From Nereocystis luetkeana (taxonomy: Eukaryota > Sar > Phaeophyceae > Laminariales > Laminariaceae): 64,000 nt of DNA. The stretch lies in the NCBI GenBank assembly GCA_031213475.1, contig JARUPZ010000005.1, forward strand, positions 6,382,988 through 6,446,987, written 5' to 3'. Shown here piece by piece: positions 49,601 through 60,461 of this stretch; position 1 is the stretch's first letter; every line of letters starts with the position of its first letter. The notes beneath the pieces are model-generated. The model made no database searches. It was not told the DNA's origin and was given only the letters and a program-made list of their open reading frames with translations. Both the position numbers and the translations under genes were made by a program.

Positions 49601-52600
49601 AGGTCAACGCCTGCGACATGTGGTCGAAACCCAGTCGATTCAAAACCATCATCTGTCCCGTAGGGTTTCCAATTATTTATTTTTGGGTGGGTGAGACGCG
49701 GACACCGAAGAACGAGGGCATGAGGAGGAAGGAGAAGGGGGGGGGGGAGGGGGGGGGGGGGGTTACGTATAATCAAAAGGGAAGCGAACGAGATTATCAG
49801 GGTTTACCGCCGCCACCAGCAACGCAAAAAAAAAAAAAGCATCCGCGCCTCGAACAAGATTATCTATTTCCAGCTGATGGCCTAACATCTCTGAGGGCAG
49901 GGTCAGGTCAAACCTCGCGGGTCCGTTGGGGTCGGGTCGGGTAAGGGTGACTTGGGCCGACCCGTGAGAATTTGAAAACTTCCTGACCGGACCCGACCCT
50001 ACCCGACCCGACGCGTCAGGGTGACTTGGCCCGATCCGTGAGAATATGAAAACCTCCTCACCGGACCCGACCCTACCCTACCCTCTAACCCTACCCGACC
50101 CTACCCTACCCTATCCTCTAACCCTACCCTATCCAAGCCGAGCCGTGATATTTTGAAGACTTCCTGACCAGATTCCTCCTGCCACCCGCGGGTCGGGTCA
50201 TGACCCGTCAACAGCCACGGAAAGTATCCCTGCTCTGTCCCAGGATGATCTACAGGTGACTACAGGCACTACAGTAGTAGCTCGTATTGTCGACTGGAAG
50301 CACGTCTAACAACCTGCATCGTCTACGTACGTACAGTGTATGCAGAGCACATGTTTGCCGTGTTGCGTCCATCTGTGCTGCCAGGGTATACTTCGAAGGA
50401 TGCGAACCGTGCACAACTACAGCAACTTCTCACACAGGTAGGCGAGGAACAAGGCGATCAAGATCATGATCATGATCTATCTGTCGATCTACAGATCATG
50501 ATATATCTGTCGATCTACAGATCATGATCTATCTGTCGGTCTACTGATCGTAATCTATCTGTCGATCTACAGATCATGATCTATCTGTCGAGCTACAGAT
50601 CATGATCTATCTGTCGGTCTACTGATCGTAATCTATCTGTCGATCTACAGATCATGATCTATCTGTCGAGCTACAGATCATGATATATCTGCCCATATAT
50701 ATGTCCAGCTACAGATCATGATATAGATATATATATACAATGAATCTCGGCCGCTGTGAGCGGACCTTAAAATTCCGATTTTATCTTCAACTTTGTCTGG
50801 GACTCCGGAAGCAACCGCTCCCCTGCCTTCGTGCTTGCTTTTTCTACCGCTTTCCTCGACGGTCGCGCGAGCCGGACTTCGACTGGTGTTCTCCCGTGCG
50901 CGCGTCTCGGAGTCTCGCGCCACCGACGAACGCGGCGACCCCGAATTTGATGCTGGAAAAAGGAGACACGGACGTTCTATTTTCTGTGGTCCTGGAAATT
51001 TGTTTAGGTGTTGCTCCTCGAAGAGCTTCTTGCGACAGGCTTCATCTTACAGTAGTAGCTTTTTACTCTCCAAGGTTCGATCTCTCGGTCTTGCTGATGC
51101 TATCGCTTTCTAACGACCGCCTTGCTTTGCGGGCCGCCGCCATCGGCCTGTTCGAACCCATCGGTCCTGCCTTTCTCGATGGCTGCCTTCCCTTGCCCCT
51201 GTCGCATCGCCGAACGAGTGCACGCGCCTTCTCGGCGTATCGCGCCGTTCTTGGTACGAGATCGTTGCATATCCCGGTGATTTGCTTTGTTGGGGGTTTT
51301 TTTAGTAAAATTTTGACAACTCGGCACGTCTTCTGTTTTCGACGGTAGAATGGAATGAAGGTTGTTGGGGAGTATGATGAATTCGGCCGAGTGTTGTTAG
51401 TTCGATAAGAAAAATAACCAATCACATCGGAAGGTATCGTACAGGTGGTCGTACATGCTCGGACTTTGTCCACTACTACTGCAGAGTGAGGCGAGTTGGA
51501 ATACCAGCACTAACAACTACAGTAGTACAGCAGTATACAGTAGGTCAGAGGTGTTCTACTTCGAATACGTATGTACCTGGTACACAGCTTTGTTTTCGCC
51601 GGTCGAATTGGATGAAGGTTGCTGGCAAGTCGGCCGGGTGCTGTGGGTTCGATAAGAAAAACCGACCAATCGCATCGGAGGATATCGTACACAGCAGACG
51701 TTTTTCACTTTGAAAAAATAATAATATCCAGTCCAGATGTGAGGTCTTTATTTACTACCTGGTACCAGGTAGTAAATGGGAGATACGGACCCGCTTAAAA
51801 GATACGATCCTTCGTTCCAGGAATTAGATACGAGTATGATGTTCGGCTGGGTACGATTCCCTGTTGAAAAACGCGCCCAGTTGGTTCGGCGAGCACTACT
51901 GGAGGTAATCAAGGGTTGGAGACTGCTTGCTCAGACTGCAAGTACTCGCAGTATGTCGGAGTTTTGTGCTGCTGTACGTATACTGCTGCGTGTGCTACAC
52001 GTAATACTATATCCAACATGAATATTTCGGTTTTCACGGTATGAGAATACTGCCCATGTCGGCAGTACTTTGCGGTTGTTCTGTATTGCCGATCAATATC
52101 AGGTATCAGTTATCAGGTGTATGATGATACTGCTCATACCCGCAGTATCTCGATCACTGCCTGTTCTCAGGATTGCGTGCGATAATGCGCATACAGTACG
52201 CGTCCTGTTCTCCCAGTAATTTGGGCGTATACTGCAAGTTGTTGTCTTCTGCGATGACGTACGTACAGCTGCTGCTGTTGTGCTGCTGCTGATGTTGGGG
52301 CTGGGTCAGCACAGCAGCAGCTGCAGCAACCGACCGCAGCAGCAGCGATGCCTGCTACTACTCCTGCTGCTGCTGCTGCTGCGGTTGCTGCCATTTAGCA
52401 TGTTGTGCTGCTGCTGCTATCGCATTCATATGCGGGAGAGACCCTCTCTTCTGCACAAGCGTCGTTGGAAGTAGGTACAGCTCGCCGTAGATAGGGGTGT
52501 GATATCGGCGTGGGTATTGGGTACTTGGCAACTGGGCAGAAAAAGAGCAGCAATACTATTAATACTATCGTAAACAACATCATTGAAGTAATCTCAGTTC

Positions 52601-54156
52601 TGAGAGTATAAGAGAGACCTCTCAGAACTGAGCTGATTTCTGCCCCCGCCAGCTGCAACTGGGCTCCAAATTATCGATCATTTCCTGGGCCATAATTTAT
52701 ACTGGTACTTGGTAGACGCTTCTGATTTTCGGGCTTCAGAGTAGATGGCTGCTGGGCTGAAAAAGACACCAAATAATAAGGACGTCCCAAAAAAGGATAT
52801 AAAAGTTGGTCTCTAAATTCGAGTGAGACAGATACAAAAACTGAGAACTGACACTCGGCATTGCCTTTTCCCTGCACCACTTGGCATTGCCCTGATCCCG
52901 TTCGCAACAAGATCGAATGGTGTACTTACGTCAACTTGCTTCAACATAATCCCACGAGTTTAGGCACTGAGGTATATTTTCCTATCCGGAGCATGGGTGC
53001 CGGCAGGCACCCATGAGGAGCCCTTGTATCTGTCCATCTATCTATAGATCATGATCTATCAATCCGAGGTGTGAAACACATTCGTAACTGGCCTCAGCTG
53101 TCTCTTGTGTGCGTGCAGTGCGTGTGTGGAAGGTGTACATACCCACTGCTGTAGGTGAACAAAAAAATGAAAAAAATGAAAAAAAAAAAAAAAAGGTATA
53201 ATATGGAAGAATTCGTGCGCGAAGTATACCTACAGTATATACGTAGAACAATTATCTGCTTCGTGATTGGTGAAACAGTTACCCCTCAGGGTTTCGTTCG
53301 GCTGTCGCGGAGATCCGGCTTCTTCGGGGATAAAGTGCATGCATTTAGAAAAAAAAAACTTGAGGCGGGCGTCAAAATGAAAATGAAAACCCTGTAGATG
53401 GGAATAGACGGAATAGATGCCGAGCGTTTTTAAAAAATTCGAACTCCGCGAATGTTTTTCATATACGCCTTGTGCTATATATTTTTCTTCTCTCATCCCA
53501 TTCATTATCTTCGCACATCTTCTCCTCTCTCCTTCCAACTCGTAACTCAGATCCGGGGTCACATAGCAGGTTCTTCTCCCCCCTTCCCGCTACGGTATAT
53601 ATAGAGCGCTTCAAGAGGTGACGAAGACTTCCGAAATGCTCTGCATGTCGACGACACAGGAATAAATACCCCCCGCCGCCCCCCAAAAAAGCGGGTTGGA
53701 CCATGCGCGTAAAAAAAGCACGCTCCCCGTCGCCGCCCCCCCGCTTCCCCCCCCCCCCCTCCCGAAAATAAACGTAAAAAAAAAACTAGGGAAAGAGAAA
53801 AAGCACGAAACAGAAAGATTTTCGCCGGAGGCTGGGGGGTGTGTGTGTGCGCTCATGTCATAAATGGCCGTAGTGTACTACCAAAGACCCTCGCATCCCT
53901 ACAATGTCGGGACGAAGCACGTCGAGTTTTCACCGACCAAGCGGAGGGGGGGGGGAGAGGGGGGTGGGTGGCACTTCCTGTCGGTTGAAACGAAAACAAG
54001 GTGCAGGGCGATTCGCAAGCCTCACCTTGAAATAGGGAGGAACGCTCCGCCGCACGATGAACAAGCTCCCTTCCATGCCCTTCCGCTCCTACAGGCGGTT
54101 TGCAGCAGCAGCGGCGCAAAGCGGCAGATAGACAGCAGCAGCGGCAGATAGACAGC

Positions 54157-54195
<39 letters not shown>

Positions 54196-55211
54196 TAACA
54201 CGTGCACAAGCGTGAGGAGCGTGGAGCGGAAAAAAAAAAAGAAAAAAGGACTTTAGGGATACAACAGACAAACAATACAGTGCCGGCGGTGCGACCGACC
54301 GACCGTTGCGGCAGAAAAACCGAAACCGAAACCGTCAGCCTTGCCTTGCCTTGCCTTGCCTTGCCTTGCCTTGCCTTGCCTTGCCTTGCCTTGCCTTCCC
54401 TTACTCAGCACCACCAGGAGCAAAACCACCATGGGCGCTTACATGCACACCAGCCGCAGGGAGGCTGTCTTGACGAGTGTCGAGTTGGCACAGGGAGGCA
54501 TGCATTCGTATTTCTTCAGCGCTTGTTACCTCTCCACAACGGCCAAAGGGTGCTAAAAAGCCGAACACGTACTTTTCAACATTTTCGAAAGGCTAAGGTA
54601 AGGCCCCCTCTCCCGACCTGATATCTTCCAAAGCAACCTAAGCAACTTTGATCTTCCCGCTCCGGGAAAAATCGAGAGTTGAAAAGCGATAGCACCCCCC
54701 CCCCCCCCCCCCCCCCCGTCTGGGAAGTCAACGCTATTGACGGTCGGCCGTCGCTTTAGGGCCATCCTTCGCGAGCAAGACACGTGAGCATCACTATAGA
54801 GCGCGCGCGGGTGTGGGTGGGGCAACGAACCACCGCCACCACCACCACCACCACCACCACCGCCACCACCGCCACCACCACCAGCACCCACAACATCAGG
54901 AACACCACCATCGCAACCAACGCACGGACCGGATGTACAGCAAGCCGTCTACAAGCGGACGCATTTCATAATTTTATAAAATGTATACAAGCGTTGGGCG
55001 ATAAAAAAAAGGGGGGAAAAAGCAAGGACGCAAAATGAAACAAAACACACCCACAGGCACGCGCGCACGCACGCAAAACCGTGAACCTCCGTCTTTTCAT
55101 GCTTCACCCTCAAGCGACTCAACTCACCCATGCCTTGGTGGAGATGTCGAGGGCGTAGACCGTGACGTGGGTGCTGTGGCCAACAATTTCGCTCACATGC
55201 TCATCCTTGCG
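44416..55211 (-). CDS. DCP1: Gene B overview: mRNA decapping protein DCP1, six exons found
   Basis: Minus-strand gene. Exons 55211-55128, 54088-54026, 49652-49447, 48117-47478, 46802-46461 and 45837-44416 join in phase with GT-AG borders into 918 codons plus stop. DCP1 is the activating subunit of the DCP2 decapping enzyme in cytoplasmic P-bodies. The EVH1 domain (first three exons found) carries the expected strands: HVTVYALD, EGSLFIVRRS, MVLNRLGFDHM, LEDYLMFSC and VHGVWFHNADERGRV. The C-terminal LDKRALQVTLLSLLEDDRFV fits the trimerisation helix. The roughly 780-residue linker is almost all Gln, Gly, Ala and Ser, much longer than in yeast, plants or animals. The initiator exon (expected to end in an xLxxLQ-like helix) was not identified; it must lie above 55,211. 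Confidence 0.88.
45838..46460 (-). other. DCP1 intron
   Basis: Contains a short direct repeat around 45905-46005 (AGGAGGGATGAGAA-type units, about 35 bp apart) and a GGGGC run at 46080-46130. Nothing else. Confidence 0.6.
46461..46802 (-). CDS. DCP1: DCP1 exon: poly-Gln
   Basis: Acceptor TTTTTTTCCAG (possibly three bases further on), donor GTGCGT, 114 codons, phase 0 at both ends. QTSAATEILVAALGMNPATT may be a short helical motif before more than 70 residues dominated by Gln and His. Confidence 0.78.
46803..47477 (-). other. DCP1 intron with a TTAA-type MITE
   Basis: Includes GGGGT-rich DNA at 46820-46890, the MITE at 47199-47297 and a CCT run at 47440-47468. Confidence 0.6.
47199..47297. 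mobile_element. MITE family 2, diverged, in a DCP1 intron
   Basis: CCCTTTTTAGTGCTGTAGTC to TTAGAAGGG with an extra CTGCAGGTTG block on the right. Confidence 0.75.
47478..48117 (-). CDS. DCP1: DCP1 exon: Gln-rich linker
   Basis: Acceptor CGAGCAG, chosen because it alone continues the phase (CG plus G) and the Gln frame; donor GTGAGA, phase 0 out. Reads ITQIQNEASSQAASESLDQQ, Gln/Glu/Arg-rich coiled-coil-like sequence, His/Gln and Ala tracts, then Ser-rich. The CTG/CAG repeats at 47725-47840 encode most of the poly-Gln. Confidence 0.8.
48118..49446 (-). other. DCP1 intron with MITE and A-rich tracts
   Basis: Holds G-runs at 48161-48191, ACCTGGTA motifs at about 48326 and 48489, an A-run at 48530-48548, a MITE at 48704-48814 and an imperfect 50-bp duplication at 49270-49430 (TTTACGCGGAA...AATCACAGCA). 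A 221-codon plus-strand frame (48902-49567) crosses this intron but shows no recognisable domain. Confidence 0.5.
48704..48814. mobile_element. MITE family 1
   Basis: TCACGGGGAACCATAG start, CCCCCTGTAA end; carries a six-base ACCAGT-type insertion near its left end. Confidence 0.78.
49447..49652 (-). CDS. DCP1: DCP1 exon: rest of EVH1 domain
   Basis: Acceptor GGGACAG, donor GTGAGA; phase 0 in, 2 out. MMVLNRLGFDHMSQALTSSF, then LEDYLMFSC and HVHGVWFHNADERGRVHTLL match the (F/V)xxNRxxxxNxxExL...YxxxxxxxxxxGxWFYxxxExxRxxxLL signature. The insert ACYFGDTPSPEG between strands is a small loop extension. Confidence 0.92.
49942..50185. repeat. Three-copy 76-bp tandem repeat with telomere-like runs
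   Basis: Units start GGGTGACTTGG(G/C)CCGA and contain CCGGACCCGACCCTACCC. The second is expanded by CCCTA and CTAACC runs (50075-50134). Confidence 0.65.
50459..50735. repeat. 26-bp minisatellite with AGATCATGATCT dyad
   Basis: About ten units; each carries a palindrome AGATCATGATCT or a variant (GATCGTAATC). Variant units recur in a regular order, suggesting a two- or three-unit higher-order repeat. Confidence 0.8.
53836..53950 (-). mobile_element. Family X, truncated, reversed, in a DCP1 intron
   Basis: GCTCATGTCATAAATGGCCG followed by ACCCTCGCATCCCTACAATG and CGTCGAGTTTTCACCGACCA. Confidence 0.6.
54026..54088 (-). CDS. DCP1: DCP1 exon: EGSLFIVRRSVPPYF
   Basis: 21 codons, phase 0 at both ends; acceptor CCTGTAG, donor GTGAGG. 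Reads ERKGMEGSLFIVRRSVPPYF plus K, the hallmark DxEGxLFVxxRS..P strand of DCP1 EVH1 domains. Confidence 0.92.
54089..55127 (-). other. DCP1 intron with CAG, CCTTG, C-run and CAC microsatellites
   Basis: CAG run about 54153-54193, (CCTTG)n 54341-54396, C-run 54696-54717, CAC run 54832-54890. Nothing coding recognised. Confidence 0.6.
54341..54396 (+). repeat. (CCTTG)n microsatellite
   Basis: About 11 pentamer units in a DCP1 intron. Confidence 0.9.
55128..55211 (-). CDS. DCP1: DCP1 exon: first EVH1 strands
   Basis: 28 codons, phase 0 at both ends. The acceptor CACACGCAG is the first AG after a 90-bp pyrimidine tract; donor GTGAGT. Reads RKDEHVSEIVGHSTHVTVYA then LDISTKAW, matching the LQRxDPYIxxIxxxAxxVxxYxF...W pattern at the start of DCP1 proteins. 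Confidence 0.85.
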
Positions 55212-55304
55212 CTGCGTGTGCGACGTGACGCGCCCGACATGTGTAGCAAGAACGAGAGGGGGAGGGAGAGGAACAGAGAGAGGGACAGAGAGAGGGAGAG
55301 AGGA

Positions 55305-55347
<43 letters not shown>

Positions 55348-55696
55348 GAAAAATAAAAATAAAAAACAGTGAGAAATTTCCCCGACACGAAAAAAAAGGG
55401 AAGAACATGTGTAACTATAGACAGCAGGCAAACTTGTACAGCATACAGCGGTCGCTACCCGTAGGAACTCGCGTGGCAGGATATATCCAGGACGGCCGCC
55501 AGCTTGTTCGTGTGCGGGCGTTGGTGGGCGGTGGACGGCAGTTGATGGTGTTGATGTTTTTTTTTTTTTTTTTTTCTCCTCGGTCAGACACAAAAGACAT
55601 ACCAGGTACCTGGTAAGGACGAACGAGTACATAAAGAAGCAGGGGTCCCTCTATAATGCCCGTGAGATCGTTTGCCACAGCACTTGGGATTGACTA

Positions 55697-55801
55697 TTAC
55701 GGGGGGCCATAGTTAACAGGACCAAATATTGTTAGTAAAAATGGTTAAACATGTAGGTTTTTATGTGTACCATAGGTCCTGTTAACTATGGCCCCCCGTA
55801 A
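55697..55801. mobile_element. MITE family 1, near-consensus
   Basis: 105 bp, perfect terminal inverted repeats of more than 25 bp, TA flanks. Confidence 0.88.
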
Positions 55802-56153
55802 TACCGAAGCGCAGTGTGCGGGATAATGCCGGTGCCCGCTTGTATAGCGTGCCGGCACTATAAAGGGACCACTCCTGCTGTCTGTACTCATGTACACGTA
55901 TATACCGCCGTACGAGTACAGCAGTACTGCTGGGCACTCTAAAGGGACCAAACCACTACCGTTTGTACGCATGTATTACGTGCCGCCGTACGAGTACAGT
56001 ACTGCTGGGAAAGAAAAAAAAAAAAAAAACTGCGGGGAAAAAAAAAAACTGCGGGAATTCTAAAGTGGGACAAATAAGACCAAAAAGGGTACCAACAGCA
56101 GCAGCAGCTGCGGTGACGGCGGTAGCGCAGTAAAGAGATGCGGCACAGAAGGA

Positions 56154-56155
<2 letters not shown>

Positions 56156-56226
<71 letters not shown>
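56156..56226 (+). repeat. (CAG)n microsatellite, about 23 units
   Basis: Longest pure CAG tract in the window, not in a recognised exon. Confidence 0.9.
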
Positions 56227-56228
<2 letters not shown>

Positions 56229-56764
56229 CAAACAACAAACCAGGATAAAAACAACTGCAGTGCCTCAAGGAATAAATCTGGAGTGGAACAGCACTCGACC
56301 AAAACACGAAAAGTAGTTTGTTAGGAGCAGACATCCGCTCGCAGCAGTAGCAGCAGCAGCAGCTGAGAATTCGAGGCTGACCCAAAACTAAGAGCTTCTT
56401 GAGTGCTGTGTGCTACGGTTTTAGGGTAGCCTATTGGCGTGGTGAGCGCCGTATGTACAAGCACAAATACTCCCATAGGTCTGTAGTTGGGGGGAGGGAA
56501 AGACGAAACAAAGCCACAGCAGTGCCGTGACAAAACTCTGCCTCACTCAAACAGCATCACATCATGAATTTAAGCAGGCTCAACTTACAATAATCGTGTC
56601 TTGCGTGTATACGTATGGCAGAAGACGCAAATACCACGGCTGCATAGGGCTGCAGCTGCAGCGGCGGCGGGCACAAATTGCGCCGCAAAAACAAACAAAA
56701 AACGAGGAGGCGTGTCCTGCTGCAGCCGCATATACCTGGTTAAACAACTACCGGTAGAGGAGTA

Positions 56765-57275
56765 TGCCATATCACACGGGTCGTGAAATAACACGCCGTA
56801 TCACACGGGTGATAGGCTAATATTGCCGTATCACACGAGTGATAAGAAGGCACATCTTATCACACGGGTGATGAGATAACACACCATGTCGCACCGGTGA
56901 TAAGCTAACTCACCTCATCACACGGGTGATAAGACGACACACCTTTATCACACGGGTGATAGGATAACACACTCATCACAGGGGTGATGACATAGCACAC
57001 CGTATCACACGGGGGATGATATAAAACACTATCGTATCACACGGGTGATGAGCACTAGTAACACTACCGCATCACACGGGTGATAAGATGACACACCGTA
57101 TCACACGGGTGATGAGCTAACACTGCCGAATCACGCGGGTGATAAGAAGACACACCTTATCACACGGGTGATAAACTATGAATAACACACTTACCGTATC
57201 ACACGGGTGATAAGACAACCCACCTCATCACCCGTGTGATACGATAACGCACCGTGCCACAACGGGCGATAAGAT
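56765..57275. repeat. Minisatellite of about 30 bp with ATCACACGGGTGAT dyad
   Basis: About 17 units of TATCACACGGGTGATAAGA followed by a variable CACACC spacer. One unit (near 57225) is inverted (ATCACCCGTGTGAT). Each unit can form a short hairpin. Confidence 0.85.
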
Positions 57276-57959
57276 GACACACCGGCTGGAACGAATTTCC
57301 AAGCGGATTTTTCTCATGACAAACGGGGAGAATATATTGCGAAAAAAACGTCGAGCGATGTGGCTATATGCAAACATCTCGACTACAGCATCACGGTGTT
57401 CGACAAAAAGAGAAAAGCGACCTACCCTTCTTTCCCAGTGTCAAAATGAATAACAAACCAGTGCGTTGGGATTTCTGGACGAACTTACGGAAAACGACTT
57501 CCTCATATTCATCTGTTACCAGGTACATGTTTTTATCAATAGTATGCCCCCCCCTGTCTGCGTCTCGAAAATGGGACGTGGGTTTTTTTTGTTTTTTTTT
57601 TCGTGGACCCCTGTCCTGCGTGCATACATATTCCCCAAGCCCCCCCCCCCCCCCCGATTGTCGGTTGTGTGTACTTTTCTTATATCGGAGATGAATCGGC
57701 TCCTCGGAAAAAAGCATGTATCCCAGATTCTACGGCGGGGTACAACACTGTGTTACGCAAAGTAAGGACCGTTTGGGTATTCACGTTAGTACCAAAATGT
57801 TCCTTACATTCTCGGACAGAGTGTACACGCTGCAAATAATTGCACCGCAAGATGCATGCAGCCCAGCCCGTCCACGGACGCGCCTCAAAAAGAGGGCAAA
57901 CTTGGATCAGACAAGAAATGGGGAACATGAAAGATGGAAGATGCGAGAACAAAAACCAA

Positions 57960-58060
57960 TTGGCTCGTCGCGAGCGCGCTCATTTTCATGCTTGGCCGTG
58001 GTGGAATGATAAGACCACAGACCCTCGCATCCTTACAGTGCAGGGACGTGCGGGGGGGGG
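57960..58060 (-). mobile_element. Family X, diverged fragment
   Basis: TCATGCTTGGCCGTGGTGGA and AGACCCTCGCATCCTTACAG match the reversed 3' part of family X. Confidence 0.5.
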
Positions 58061-58487
58061 AGGAGGAGGACAGACAGACACCCACGACGAGAGGTGGAGA
58101 TGAGAAAGATATAGAGCGGGTCGTAGATGAGAGAGAGGGAGATATGGAGAGAGATGAGAGAGAGTGCTGGGGATAAGAGAACAATATGGAGAGAGATAGC
58201 GAGAGAGCTACGAGTATGGAGCGCGGGGCATTGAGATGAGCGACACATGGAGAGCGACATACCGAATATACAAATTCGGAAATTCAGCAAAAACGGGATA
58301 TAGACGAGACATATTACGCAGCTTGCAAAGTTGAGTACCAACTATGTAATCAGTCGAACTCAGAGCTGACGTATTTCATCATTTTATAAAATACGAGTAA
58401 ATAGAGACACATGCAACGCCGTCTCCACAGACAGCAGTAGCCGTCACCAGCATCAGACAACACAAACAAGAGCCAAAGGGGGGGAAG

Positions 58488-58750
58488 GGGGGGGGGGGGC
58501 GTACTCATTTGTTGGTTGCCTTAGTCATTTGACCATCGACCACGCATCCCTTTCGAGACGGAGCACCAATCCTACTCCCACTAGAGACACCTTCAACATT
58601 TCGGCGCTCATTTACGTTGCCTCTACCAGAGGTATACGTTACATAGAAAAAGTGTTTTACTACTCTTACCCCCTTCCTGTTTCGCCGCCCGAGGCCACCA
58701 TCCACTCTCCTAGGATAGCGATCGTTTTCTCGCTGCAATCGAGTGCACCA
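58488..58750 (-). mobile_element. LINE 3'-end fragment, reversed
   Basis: G-run then CGTACTCATTTGTTGGTTGC and AGGATAGCGATCGTTTTCTC, the reverse complement of the LINE terminus. Confidence 0.72.
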
Positions 58751-59565
58751 AACTCCTCCATGTCACACTCGTCAATTTCCCTCGTCTCCCCTTCTCCCGC
58801 AGTATCTTCCCTTCACCCAACAAAAGCAACGCGACAACTTGGCCACCGCAACTTGGTACAAGTTATCCCTTCTTGGTTATATTGCTACTGCTCCTACATC
58901 AGTGTTAACCCGCTTTAGGCTTTCCCCCGGACCGGCACTCGAAAAAAAAAACATACCAGGGTACGTACCGTAGACCCGGTACGACGCATACACCCGGAAA
59001 AGTGTTCACAAAACTCCTTACGATTGAAACTGGGTAGTAGCATAACTTAGTAACTACAGTACAGCGTACGTACTGCTGCACCACTCTGACCTCTGGCCGG
59101 CGATGCAAAGCACCACTTGAACTACGATAAGAGCATCAAAACGAAGCTTGTACTCCCCTTACTACTGCTGTTGGTTGCATCCTTGGATCTTACAACATGC
59201 CGCTCGCATGTACATGCCGCTCGCGTGTTGCTAACAACAGCATATGGGCATGAGTTCGTGTTGTATCAAGAGCATATATATATATATATATATATATCGT
59301 GAGTCGCGTGCGGTAATTACTCCTGCTGCAGTAGGCATGTTTGGTTGAGCCCGAGCATGGCCGAGGCCGAACTCCGGCGTGCGCTTTTGTTTCTATCTCC
59401 GACCAAAGCACCCGCGAGGTGGTTAAGCGTAGAGCGATCGAAAAAAAGGGGTGGGGCAACATTCAATCAAACCATTTACATTCCAGACTCATGAAAGGCA
59501 GAACAACCGAATTCACCCGGAACAACTCCACCTCTCGCGCTTTCAGCGACCGGCCAAAAGTAGCT

Positions 59566-59625
59566 TCACCGGGGACTTACAGTTCGAACCCCCCGACCTT
59601 CAGATGACAGGTCTACCGGCGACGC
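59566..59625 (-). repeat. tRNA-like fragment
   Basis: Minus strand contains GACCTGTCATCTGAAGGTC (a possible anticodon arm) followed by GGGGGTTCGAAC (B-box). The T-stem does not pair. Probably SINE-derived. Confidence 0.35.
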
Positions 59626-59772
59626 TCCTGGACCCGAACACAGCCGTAAAGCAGGCATCTTTACGCGACACCGATGCCTGTATTGGTGCATACTGGTATT
59701 TAGTACATACGTATTACTGTACTTGCAGTAGCATTCAAATGGGCTACGTGTATGCGAGTTTAGAGTGTTTAA

Positions 59773-59876
59773 CCCTTTTGAGGCAAACTGCAGTGTCCTT
59801 TTGGGGGGGGGACAGTCCACTCAAATTCTGGGTCGTTTGCCCCCGAAAACGGGACCGCAGTCCTACGTAAAAAGGG
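59773..59876. mobile_element. MITE family 2, diverged
   Basis: Left TTAA and CCCTTTTGAGGCAAACTGC; right arm GGGACCGCAGTCCTAC then AAAAAGGG. Confidence 0.72.
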
Positions 59877-60461
59877 ATAAGTCGGGTGCGCTATCCCATA
59901 CTGGGACATCACACGGGGACGATGACTTAAGAAGGCATGAACATTGTTCGGATTTTTTGGGGGGGTCAAGATGCTTTCCCTATGCAACCAACGTCTGCAT
60001 CTTCCTACGGGGCCAGGCGGACAGCGCTGGAACGGTTGCTGCCAGCACGGGGGGAAGGAAAGTTCGTCTTGTCTGCGGCTCATCTCCACGTACGCATCAG
60101 GCACAGCAGCAGGAATGCTGTACAGCTGTACCAGGTGTCATACCATATACCAGGTACCAGGTTCCCCTCCGGGACACGCCTACCACGGGAGTGGCGCAAG
60201 AACGAATTGAAAACCGTACAGCATGCATATCATCACTGTCACTTTCCAGCCTAACTCGTAGGAGGTTTTACCCTCGACGATCTTCTGGACAAGCCGTGGT
60301 CACAGGTGTCTACCCTTCTCCCCCCCCGGTACGTGCCTTTATTTTTTTGTCGCGCATAGGGTTCAGCATTCCCACTGCTCGTCGATTTTCATCGAATGTA
60401 GCTAACTCACGCTCTCGCGTTTTCCGCTGATCAATTTCTTTCATGCAAGAAAAAGCCCTTA

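Larger units (their letters stand above)
49653..54025 (-). other. DCP1 intron (4.4 kb)
   Basis: Contains a three-copy 76-bp repeat with telomere-like CCCTA/CTAACC stretches (49942-50170), the 26-bp dyad minisatellite (50459-50735), ACCTGGTA motifs (about 51573, 51752), CTG repeats (52270-52420) and a reversed X element (53836-53950). A 202-codon plus-strand frame at 50740-51348 is unexplained. Confidence 0.5.

Noticed and set aside
56765-57275. CRISPR array
   Set aside because: Units are about 30 bp in total with a short dyad and related, partly degenerate spacers; the DNA is clearly eukaryotic and there are no cas genes.
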